Positions 9,611 through 20,567 of a stretch of 64,000 bases of DNA are shown piece after piece. Numbering within the stretch: position 1 is the stretch's first letter; every line of letters starts with the position of its first letter. The DNA lies in NCBI RefSeq assembly GCF_018873765.1, contig NC_057918.1, positions 39,595,871-39,659,870 of the forward strand. The letters are read 5' to 3'. Under the pieces are notes generated by a model. The model did not search any database. It was given only the letters and a program-made list of their open reading frames with translations, and was not told the DNA's origin. The translations under genes were made by a program, and so were the position numbers. Source of the DNA: Telopea speciosissima. Taxonomy: Eukaryota; Streptophyta; Magnoliopsida; Proteales; Proteaceae.

Positions 9611-12600
9611 TACAAGAAATTTCATTCCCAAAATTTGAGGCAGCTAGGGTCTCAAGTGATAAGGGCTATTGGATAACAACATCCCAAGTCAACCACATCT
9701 TAAACTAAGTCAAAGGTCGAGTCAAGATGAGGCAGTGCCTACATGGCACAGCAAGTCAGGTTCCACAATTCTCTTTTCCTTACAGGGTCATATTACCACA
9801 GGGGTGTGGTTCACAATAACCCTAGGAAAACAGGGTTCCAACTACTAAGTTAAGTCTCAAGGAACAAAAGTTCCCTAAATCTTCCAGATCAGGTGATACC
9901 ACTCTAGCCTTCACTACTCTGGTCATTCTTGGGTCACAGGATTGAACCTGTCCATGTCCCAACATAGGGTTTACATTCTGAAGGCTTTCACATCTGGTTG
10001 TCTCATTACCTAACCCAACTTTAGAATGATTTGGAATATTGATGGAATCTCCTATTGTTCACTCCCAGTACGGAAGGAACACATTTGATGATCCATTACC
10101 CCATTCATATCTATCGTTGGAGAAGGTTTTGTTACATCCTTCAGTTTCTGCTTTCACAACCTTTAAACCCAATATACAGTCATTCCGTAGGGAAAAGTCC
10201 ACATCAGCCCTCCTTCAAGAACCAACAACCTTTATTAGTTTTGGTCCAAGTAAACTTTTCAAGCAGGTCTCAATAATTCAACCTACCCGATCACTAAATT
10301 CATTATTCATTACCCTAAGGTTTGGTCAACCAAGGTCAGGGCACCAACTAGTTACACAGCAAGGTCGAGGTAAGGTCACACTTGTAGTACCATAAATTAC
10401 ATAGATTGCCAACCTTTAGGGCAGCATCAGATGCAAGCACGGTTGTAGGCAGGGCCTTACATCCACCCTTGCATTTGATAATGGCATGACACATATTTTG
10501 AAGGTGTTCTTTAACCCAATTTGTCCCACTTGGATCTTTAAGTCCCAAGGACAAGGGAAGGGTGTCCTAGGGTCCATTAGGGCCTAGTTATATCATTAAA
10601 TTCATTGGGCTTAGAGAACTCAAGGGATTGAACTCTCAAAGGTCATGTTCTAGGGTTTTGAGTAATGAAACTCAAACTCCTAGTCATATAAGTCCAAGGT
10701 TCTATGGGATATCTATATATATGTATATATTTTTATTTTCACACCAATACATAGGCATAAATTTAATAATTACATTCATATCCCTATGGACGTATCTGTC
10801 ATCTAGGTTAATCCACAAGAACAAGAAGTTCTCCGGTACGGTTTGCTAAGTCCTTTTTTGGAAGGTCAAATCACGGTATAGGACTTTCTCTATGAGTCTA
10901 AACAAGGTTTGGATGGACCAAGTAAAGTTCAAATAGAGTTGTCACTAGCTCGAGGTGTTATGATTGACTTCCAAATACACGAGACCTTTATGGCTCAATC
11001 AAATAGACCAGCCCAAACCAGCCTAGTACTTTCATTTTTTAATATCTATCTACAGGTTTAGATTCTATGCACCCCATTAAGGGTCTCTACCCGCATAGGT
11101 TTAGGTTTCCTACCCGTAAGATTTGGGTCTTTAAATTCACAAGGTCTAAGGTCTTCAAAACAAGCTCAAAATCTTAAAAAAAATTGGGTGGACTCACGAG
11201 CGGTGTCAGTACTCTGGGTCCGTTCGTGGCTCCTCCGTGAAAATAGGGAGAACGGACTAACGGGCGGATGTGGAATGCGAATCCGTTTGTTCGTTTGATT
11301 GCAAAAGTCTCAATGGCCGAGAGGGTTTAAGTCAAACGGATCTACGGACAGATGCATGAGTGTGGATTCGTTCGTTGATCCTCACAGATTTAAAATGATA
11401 ATTTCAAGTTTTGTGCGGAGCGGATTCACAACAAGTGAATCCGTTCGTTCGTCTATTCGTAGCATTTAACAAAACAGAGCCTCGAGTTTTAAAACTCACT
11501 TTTGACTCCAAAGAAAGGGACATAACCGCAGGGAGAAAAAGCTCTACAAGGACTTCCATTCAAGCTTCCCTTGGGTAGTTTTCTTGTAATCTCACGCCTC
11601 AAAGGTTCAACTCTCACTTGTTCAAGATATGGCTTTCTTCTCATTTCTACTTTCTCTTTTCTTGGATTTGGGATGAATCATCTCAAGTTGTGATCATGTC
11701 TTGATTTTGCTTGTAATCCCTTAGGCATGTACACCAAATCCATGTCAAACTGACTAGGACTAGGGTTTTTAGGTATAAACTAAGCCCTATTTGATTGGTG
11801 GCACTAAGCTGTTGGATCCTTGTTTGATTATTGTATCTTTTATAAATTTTCAAGTCTTTGCAAGTATTTTAGAGATTGTTGCTATGTTTGTCATGTTTAG
11901 TTGAATTTTACTTGGATTATGTTTAGGTTTTGGTTGTGGTAAAATCCTCAATTCACAATATTTTGGGAAAACTCTCCAAGTTCAAATCTAATTCTTTTAC
12001 ATGCCATAAAATCTCATAGAAAATTATCACATTGTCTTATCTTCAAGCATATTCCCTTGTATATATGATTATTGATAAAATCCTTAGAATCTTTCCTCTT
12101 TTCTTCAGATAAATAATTCTTGTTTCTTATTGAGGTATTTTCATCCAGTAACTTGCTTGGTTGGCATTGCTTGGAATGTAAAGTAGCCAAAAGTACATGT
12201 TATTTACATTGATCTCATTATTCACATCCAAGCATTAGGGATCTCACATGGATTTTACATGTGCATTGATCTTATTCATTTCTCTTCACTCCAAACATCT
12301 TCCTATGGTTATCATGTTTCATTTCCCTTATATACTCTTGTCACAATACAATTTTCACATCTTGTAGATATTTCACTTCTATACTTTTATTTTTCAAGCA
12401 TAAAGCTTAAATTATCGGGGTAAGATAGGTCACAAGGGGGGGGGGGGGGGAGGGAAACAACAGGCAAAGGAAATAAAAGCCTAACATAGGTTGGTTCATT
12501 AAGACAGGGCAAGAAAACCCTTTCTGGCTTGGGCGATTTTATGCCTGGTTTTATTTAAATATGAAACCGCAGGTAAATCCGCCTGAGACTGAAACCATAA

Positions 12601-12689
12601 TAAACAGCCTCGGTTAATCACGGATTTATAGGTGGTTTGTACCCGGGCTGAAACCGTTAGTAAAATTGTCGGGCCTTTTTCTATAAATT
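9611..12689. other. Non-coding interior of the LTR retrotransposon
   Basis: No retroelement protein domain is found in any frame. Two blocks of degenerate repeats stand out. At 11190-11460 there are three units with paired motifs such as CGGAT...ATCCG and GTTCGTTCGT. At 12530-12680 the hairpin-type repeat of the LTRs reappears (TATGAAACCGCAGGTAAATC, GGTGGTTTGTACC, GAAACCGTTAG). A run of 15 G lies at 12436-12450. Leader-like pyrimidine-rich sequence follows each repeat block. Confidence 0.65.
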
Positions 12690-14158
12690 TGAAGCCTGCG
12701 ATTTAAAGGCTCATTTTTCTCCTTTCAAAACACAACTCTAAAGCTCTGGAGAAACCCCAACTGCGATCGTACTTGCTCTCTCCTCACTCCTTGGTGGATT
12801 TTAGTGCTCCAAATTAGTCCTCAATAACATCCATTCGCATTCAGGTAAGATCTCTCTCTCTCCCATCGATTTCTTTCTCTTGGAGAAACCCCAAAACACG
12901 ATTCAGGTTTTAAAGACTTGAGGTTTTTGCTTCCTTTTTGCCTAATAGGTTGTTTGTAACCTAATCTTAATCATTTTCTCACCATATGTAACCTATACAA
13001 GGGCTTGCACACAACTATGGCATCTAATCCAAGGATTTGGGTCGGATTTTGGAAAAACCAAAACCTAATCAAAATTTTCTCTTCTCTTTTGCCATATTTG
13101 ATTCGATTTTACTAGATAGGGCTTAGCTTACATTCTCTGAGTTATCACAAACCATATTTACTTGTTTCTTAAGATTCAAACTTTCAACCACAATCTGAAA
13201 AATTTCTTTGAAGTTCAAGGCATGCTCTATGATTGAATAAACCCATTTCTTGCTTGAACCCACTGTTTTGTATGAAATATCATGTCCTAGGCATAATATG
13301 ACCATGAATCTTCATTATTTATCATATCATTCACATAATGACCATGTCTTTCCTTTTTCCCCAACTTCTTAGATCACAATTTGATAAAAATCAGAATTTT
13401 CTAGCCTAAGAATCCTGCTGTAATTTAATTTGCATTGGGAAAAGAATCAAAGGCTAGGTTTTAAACCTCATAACCTTACATTGATCATCTACTTAGGCCT
13501 TAGCATTCAAGACACTAATTTATTATATATGTTTGGCTTTTGACTGCAGGTTAAAACAAATCAATGGTCCCTAGAACACGACGTGCACGGGTTGAACAAG
13601 TTGCACCAACCGTCCTAGATCCACTATGGTCTCAAAAGATAGAAGACCAAGAGCTTTACCGAGACTACTTCCGCTTCAAAATTTAGTGGAAAGGCGGGAT
13701 GTAGTGTTGGATGATCTCAAAGCTTACAAGGTGGGGCAGAGATTCAAGGCATTGGGGTGGACCAACATTCTCAACCTCCCTAAACCATACTATCCGAAAC
13801 TCATCCGATATTTCTATGCAAATCTGGACACCGAGAACCCGGGCACACAGAATTATCGAGTTATCTCATATGTCAGGGGGGTCCCTATTGCCTTCACAAC
13901 AGAACAACTAGCCGGCATTATTAATGTGTCTATTGCGGGAGCAAAGACCTATTATTCATCGGGAAGGAATCCATATACCTTCATCAAGCGGGAGGTATTG
14001 ACATTTTAACGGCCATCAGGCGACTGAACCTGCAAGTGGTGGATGGCTTCAATGAGGTCACGAAGCAACTCTCCGACCAAACTCGACGCCTAGAGGGTAT
14101 CGAGAGAGAGGTAGATGACATCAACACCTTTCTTGGTCGCGGTGGTGCAAACGACTAG
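12690..14158 (+). pseudogene. Decayed gene antisense to its host retrotransposon; coiled-coil C-terminus
   Basis: Leader at about 12690-12844, a clean intron 12845-13549 (CAG|GTAAGATC to TTTTGACTGCAG), then ATG at 13564. The first frame reads MVPRTRRARVEQVAP to about 13680, where a one-base indel shifts it into the frame starting NLVERRDVVLDDL. That frame contains ALGWTNILNLPKPYYPKLIR, FYANL and RGVPIAFTTEQLAGI. This resembles the N-terminal region found in many plant retroelement-associated proteins (the putative plant transposon protein type, my recollection). The frame closes at 14009, but an overlapping frame from about 13999 reads DILTAIRRLNLQV, then heptad-rich sequence (KQLSDQTRRLEGIEREVDD) to TAG 14156-14158. 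The middle of the protein therefore seems deleted. It runs opposite to the retrotransposon genome. Function unknown; not functional as it stands. Confidence 0.6.
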
Positions 14159-14487
14159 CCCAGCTTTCTCTCAACAAATTGAAGTTATCTCGGATCAGTT
14201 CTTCTAGCTTCTTGTCTTAGGATAGATATTTGTGGAGCTCTTTTACTCTTCCTTTAGTTTTTTCTTTTCTCTTTTTTTTTTTTATCAGTTTGTTTGGAAC
14301 AACTGAGAACTTTTAGAAATGGTGGACTTATATATATTTAATTTGATATGAACAGAATCAAATATTTTGAGTTGGAACAAATGAGATCTTGCATTCTGAA
14401 TTGGGAAAGGCACAGTTATGCCTAAACAGAGAATCTGGAATAATTATGGTGTTTAGATTGATATTTTTTGATTGAGCAGGATGGAGT

Positions 14488-14492
14488 CATAT
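14488..14492. repeat. Target-site duplication of the solo LTR, left copy (CATAT)
   Basis: CATAT abuts the TGTCACG end and is repeated exactly at 17370-17374. Confidence 0.88.
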
Positions 14493-17369
14493 TGTCACGC
14501 CCCTATTCCAGACAAGGAATATAATATAATATAAAGGGTGACTAGGACGACGCGTGTCATCCTACTAAACCGCCCGGATCACTGACACAGTGTCCCAACG
14601 CACAGTCATAATCAATATTAACACAATATAATATCAGAATGCGGGAAAAAGGAATATTACATTCCAAAGATCAGTAGTATTACGGAAGCGTATAAAATCA
14701 AATAGTTACAAGATGTTCAAAGGCTAGATGATAATTACAGTAGTTAGTTACATTTTCAATGACCATCTAATAACTATCAAAAGGGTATAACAATAAATGT
14801 TTCAACATGGGCCTAAGCCCCAAAAGTAAATCAAAAAGGGACCAAGTCCTGAATATCCTCATGGCCCGTAGGCACAATCATCGCAAGGACACCCGTCGCC
14901 ATGTTCCTCAAACACGGCTTCCGGCTCCTCCTCACCAATCTCATCGTATCCTGAGGGCTGAACTCCAAGTCCCGGGAGATATCCATCACCTGCATCATAA
15001 TCTAAAAAATGTGCGCATGAGGGGGTTAGCTCCACTGAGCCAGTGAGGGAATGGGGATGCACAAACACGCAATTCACATAATCCAATGATGCATGCACAT
15101 GTTAATTCCAGTTTTTCACCTAACAAACAACTAAGTCAATGGTATATGCTACTGTGACAACTCGGGAGACACTGTGGGTCACTTAACTTATCGCCACAAT
15201 GAAACCTCAATTATCACCTGGGACCTACGCCGATCGAAGCCTCCAAGACCACTCAGTGGCAGACCCCTGATAACCAATACTACCATGACTGGCCTCTCCC
15301 ACCTCCACAGAATCCAGTGTGCTGATTACCCAACACCTAAACCCCTGTTGGTAAGGGTCGTAGCATAAGGGTGTGAAATCCTAGCCGCAGATATACTACA
15401 TGCAAGTTCTATCGTCCCGAGAGGTAATCCTGGCGCATCAACTTTTCATCTGGTTTAGTGCCCGGTGACCAGCACGGCACGGCGCATACAGTTCAACATG
15501 ACATTCAACATAATTACTTCATAAATGTATATAGTATTCGGGGTTTCGGCACCGGTACCCACCGGCACCAAGACCCGTCAAAGTAAAACATCTCCAATCA
15601 ACATTATAACAATCATATATAAAAATATGCAATATGCGCAAGCATGCTTAATAATTATAATGATTACATAATATATAATGCAATAATAATATCAAGCCCA
15701 AACAACCAAACCCACTCACCGTATGTGTTATTTCTCAAGTTATGGATTGCTGCCGAGGTTAAGTAACACGTTGCAAGAAATGGAAAATACAACCTAATGG
15801 AAAAGTGGAAATAGGGTTAATTATATAAAAGGGAAGAATCCCCAAAAGATACCCCATAATTTAGCTAAGTTTAAGGTTTCAGAGACAGGGTGATTTTATG
15901 GGTGGTTTCGTGCCCAAAACCTGAATCCACATGTAAATCCTAGCTAACCAGGGGCTTAGGAAGGTCTCTGCCTAGTGTGGTTTTATAGGTGGTTTGTCTC
16001 AGAACATGAAACCACACCTAAAACCGACTTTAACAGAGCTTTCTCAGGAGGGTGGTTTCAGGGTGGTTTCTCGTAGGTACTGAAACCGTATGTAAAATCA
16101 CATACCTGCAGAACCGAAAATGGAAAGGTTTCTCATTAGGGGTTTCTTCCCCAAGGGGTTTGAGGGTAAGGAGGCTTCAAGAAAGCTTCCCCCTAAGTTT
16201 AGTAGGGTCCTATGACCTCATTAGGTCCATGTAATCCCAAGAACTCAAGAGGAAAAGCAACAAGAATCCTATTTTAGGGCATAATAGGGTAGAAACCCTA
16301 AGCCTTTCGATTGGAGAGGGATTGTGAGCTTTAGGACTGGCTATGGAGTGAAATAGCTCCACAATAATTGCAGCCAAGGGTTCCAATCAACCTTTGGGTT
16401 CAAAGACAACCCTAGACCGATTCTCTCCCATTTCTCCAAATCCCAAATCAAAATAAAAGAAGGAAGACAGCTTTAATGGCTTACCTACCTTAAGGGAGAA
16501 GCTCCACATTGAGGCTTCAAGGGGTGGGGTCTCTAACCTCCCACTAAGCTGCTGCACTCTTCTCCCTCCTTCTCTCCTTCCTCTTTACTCCTCCACGTTT
16601 AGGGTAGATGAGAATGATGAAGGAGAAGTAAATGTTCTCTCTCTCCCTCTTGGACTTATTTATAACAAGTGGGTATTTGGGTACCTCAAGTCAAATGGGT
16701 CATGAGGGCCTAATGGGTTGACCCATTAGTTCTATATGGGTAAGTGAATGGAATAACCCATCATTGGGGCAATAGGTTAAATGGGCCTTTAGTGAAATGG
16801 GCCATATAAGTTAAATGGGCATGCCCACAAGCTTTAAGTAGGAAAAAACCCACTTTAAGATGGGTTCACATGAGATGGGTATAAGTCCTCAATGAGGGAC
16901 CCGAAATTAAAATATTCCCTTCTCACATGAAATAGCTCGAGCGGTTCAGGCCTTGACCCGCACTTCGAGGTCACCAAGGGAAGAATAAATAATAAAACTT
17001 GAGGGCTAGAACTTACTTTTCCCCTGTCATGGTTTATCACCCATGACCCCGAATAGGTTCGCCACCGCATTGCCAAGCTCATCACCGAACAAAGTGTCCA
17101 ACTGAGGCGACGGTCCAGGATGCTCTCTCCTAAACTCTTAGCTACCCGGGCTGGTACTTGGAGGATAGTCAACGAAGTCGCCGTCATTGAACTTTCCCCA
17201 CTGGCGGTTGAGGAACCTTTCCTCTACAGGTAAGCCCGTACTGTGGTCAATGATTTTGTAACTAGGTTTGACCATCATGGAGAACAGGTCACCCGCATAC
17301 ATGGCAGCGGTATCTACACGTCACGAGAAGGAATAATATTTAATTATATCCCGGGGTGCGGGTATAACA
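14493..17369 (-). mobile_element. Solo LTR of the same family (2877 bp) nested in the retrotransposon
   Basis: It has the same termini as the flanking LTRs (TGTCACGCCCC...GGGTATAACA on the plus strand) and the same internal order, but is clearly more diverged from both than they are from each other. A perfect 5-bp duplication (CATAT) flanks it, so it inserted as its own element and later lost its interior by LTR-LTR recombination. No PBS or PPT adjoins it. Around 17040-17230 it holds a stretch not obvious in the other copies, which accounts for much of its extra length. Confidence 0.9.
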
Positions 17370-17835
17370 CATATATTTTTGTTGGAATGGATGAAATCAT
17401 GAATGTTAAAATGAGAAGGATATGGTTGCCTTCCAGGAAGATTTGGAACAATTGGATATTTATAATTAATCTTATATGTATCTCTATGTATTTGCTTAAT
17501 TCTCTCTTATTTAAATCATTGTTGATAATTATGCTTGGTTATGATTGATTCATTATTGTTTATGAATTATAACATATAATTGCCCATCTATGACCTACTT
17601 AAGACTCAACCAAACAATTACATAGTTGTAGCTTAACAGCCTATAGTTCAAGTCCTAAGTTCCATGTTGCCTATTATCTTCTAAGTTCTTGTTTCACCAC
17701 AATCATCTTCTCCTATGTCTGCACACAATCATTTATGTTCTTGAAGATTTATAGTTTAGAACCTAATTGTGGAGAGTAAATCAAGAGTCCGCGAGACTAT
17801 GGTTGGTGCAAAGCATCATTGCTCTGATACCACTC
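17370..17835 (-). other. 5' leader of the LTR retrotransposon, with PBS at 17821-17832
   Basis: Between the solo LTR and the 5' LTR lies non-coding AT-rich sequence. At 17821-17832 the minus strand reads TGGTATCAGAGC, complementary to the 3' end of plant initiator tRNA-Met. It is separated from the LTR end by three bases (GAG). This is the priming site for minus-strand DNA synthesis and fixes element orientation. Confidence 0.85.
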
Positions 17836-20562
17836 TGTCACGCCCCTATCCCAGACAAGGGATATAATATAATATAAGGGGTGACTAGGATGACGCGTGT
17901 CATCCCATTAAGCTACCAGGATCACTGACACAGTGTTCCAACGCATAATCATAACCAATATTAAAGCCATATAATATCAGAGTGCGAAAGAGAATATTAC
18001 ATTCCAAAAGATCAATAGTTTTGCAAAAGCGTATAAAATCAAATAGTTATAAGATGTTCAAAGGCTAAATGATAAAATACTGTAATTAATACATTTTCCA
18101 AGACCATCTAATAACTATCAACAATGGTATAACAGTAAATGTTTATACATGGGCTTTAAGCCCTAAAATAACAAAAGGGGAACAGGTCTCAACTATCCTC
18201 ACGCCGTAGACGCAGTCGTCACAAGGACACCCGCCTCCATGTTCCTCAAATATAGCTTCCGGCTCCTTCGTACCTGCACCATAATCTAAAAAGTGTGTAC
18301 ACAAGGGGGTTAGCTCCACTGAGCCAGTGAGGGGATGTGGATGCACAAACACACAATTCATATAGTCCAATGATGCATCCACATGTTAATTCCATTTTTT
18401 CACCTACCACACAACTAAGTCAGAGGTATATGCTACTGTGACAATTCGGGAAGCACTGTGGGTCATTTCCATTCATCACCACAATGAATCCTCAATTGCC
18501 ACCCGGGAGCCTACGCCGGACAATGCCACCAAAACATCCCAGTGGCAAGCCCCAATATAACCATCACTACCATGACTGGCTCTCTCTCACACCACAGAAT
18601 CCGGGCTCTGGTTATCCAACACCTAAACCCCTGTTGGCAAGGGTTGTAGCATAAGGGTACAAAAGTCCTAGCCGCAAGTATACTACATGCAAATCCTATC
18701 GTCCCGAGAGGTATTTCGGGCGCATCAATTTTTCATCTGGTTTAGTGCCCGGGTATCAGCACGGCACGACGCATACAGTTTAATATGACATTCAATCAAA
18801 GGTATTATATATGTATTCCGGGGTTCCGGCATCGGCATTCACCGACACCGTAACCCAATAAGAAATGAAAAGCAACCACAACATCATCATATCAATCATT
18901 TAATAAAGTATGCAATGCACAAACATGCTTAATAAATTATACTAATAGCATGATACATAATGCAAATATTAATAACAAGCCCAAACAACCAAACCCACTC
19001 ACCTTTGGTGTTATATCCTGAAGTTATGAGATGTCACCGCGGTTAAGTAGCACGTTGTAAAATGGAAGATTAAACCTAGTGGAAGAGTGAGAATAGGGTT
19101 AATTATGTCAAAGGGGACGATTCCCAAAAGGTGCCCCCACAAATTACCTAAGTTGTAGACTTTAAAAGTAGGGTGATTTTATGGGTGATTTCATGCCCAA
19201 ACCTAAAACCACATGTAAAACCAACCTTAACAGGGGCTTAGGAAGGGTTCTGCTAGGTGCGATTTTATGGGTGGTTTCACCTTAGATATGAAATCGCACC
19301 TAAAACCAACTTTAAATGAGAGCATCTTAAGAGGATGGTCTCAGGGTGGTTGCAAGGGCGGTTTCTCGTAGGTCTTAAAATCGCAGGTAAAATCACATGT
19401 CTCCAAATCCCAAAATCAAAAGATTCTTCACCAAGGCTTCCATTTTCAAGTAGATTGGAGGAAAGAAAACACCAAGAGAGCTTCCTCCTTGGCACATTAG
19501 GGTCCTAAGACCTCATTAGGCCTATGCATCTCAATGATTCAACAAAGGAAAGCATGGAGAACTTCATTTAGGCATAATAGGGTAGAAACCCTAAGTCTTT
19601 CCATTGGGATGGGATTGGGAGCTATGAGGTTAGCCAAAGGAGTAAGATAGCTCCACCATGATCATGGCCATGAGTTCACATCGATCCATGGGTCTCAAAA
19701 TAAGCCCTAGACCGATTCTCTCCCATCTCCCAGCCCTAAAATCCACAATAAAGAAGGAAGAAGGCCTTAAAGGCTTACCGTCCTCAAGGAAGTGGTATCC
19801 ACGTTGAAGCTCCAAGAAGCAAGATCCTCAAGCCCCCTATCAAGCTCCTCCACACCTCTTCTCCCTTCTCTTCTTCCTCCATGTTTTAGGCTTGATGGAG
19901 AAGTAATGAGAAATAAAAGCCCTTTAGTCTATTTAAGGTAAGTGATGCTTTAGGGTCCATTTGGTTGGGTACTAATAGAATAAAACCCATTTTTGATCCA
20001 ACAAGTCAAATGGGTCAAGTAGGTTGAATGGGTCAATCCAAGTTAAATGGGTCATTTAGCCAAATGGGTCACCCAAGTTAAATGGGTACTTTAAGTTAAA
20101 TGGGTCACCCAAGTTAAATGGATACTTTAAGTTAAATGGGTCACCCATTAATTCCAAATAGGAAAGAAATCTATCAAAGGGGTCTATTAAAGGGTGGGAT
20201 CCACGTAATAATGGAACACAAGTCCCTCACACGTTTCTTGAGGTAAGTGGGACCCACAAATAAAATATTTTTAACTCAACTAAAATAGCCCGGGCGATCC
20301 AAATCTCGACCCGCACTTCGAGGGCACCAAAGAAAAGGATAAATAAATAAGTCAAGGGCTAAAACTTACTTCTCCATTGCCATGGTGCGTTACCCATGAC
20401 CCCGAATAGTTTCCTTTACAGAAAAACCCGTATCATGGTCAATAATTTTATAGTTGGGCTTGACCATCATCAAGAACAGGTCACCAGCATACATGGCACC
20501 AGTATCTACACGTCATGAGGGAGAAATAATAATTAATTATGATCCGGGGTGCGGGTATAACA
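17836..20562 (-). repeat. 5' LTR (2727 bp)
   Basis: Near-identical to 6928-9598. Most of the length difference comes from a tandem expansion at 20075-20146: a 36-bp unit twice, beginning AAGTTAAATGG(G/A)TACTTTAA. On the minus strand the LTR begins TGTTATACCCGCACCCCGG and ends GGGGCGTGACA. Confidence 0.92.
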
Positions 20563-20567
20563 GGCTG
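20563..20567. repeat. Target-site duplication of LTR retrotransposon, right copy (GGCTG)
   Basis: Partner of GGCTA at 6923-6927, with one mismatch. Confidence 0.82.

Larger units (their letters stand above)
6928..20562 (-). mobile_element. LTR retrotransposon without recognisable gag-pol (LARD-like), inserted in the MULE transposase
   Basis: Two related LTRs of about 2.7 kb bound the element. On the minus strand they start TGTTATACCCGCACC and end GGGGCGTGACA. Next to the right-hand LTR is TGGTATCAGAGC (minus strand), the usual primer-binding site complementary to the initiator methionine tRNA. Next to the left-hand LTR is a purine tract, TGGTGGGGAGGA (minus strand). These set the element on the minus strand, 5' LTR at 17836-20562. 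After subtracting the nested solo LTR the internal region is about 5.35 kb. I found no gag, protease, reverse transcriptase, RNase H or integrase motif in it. Long LTRs with a non-coding interior fit the LARD type. It would need proteins supplied in trans by an autonomous relative not seen here. Confidence 0.87.

Noticed and set aside
13626-14009. Treating this ORF as a complete host gene
   Set aside because: Its ATG is out of frame with the real upstream start (13564), the C-terminus continues in another frame, and it lies inside an LTR retrotransposon.
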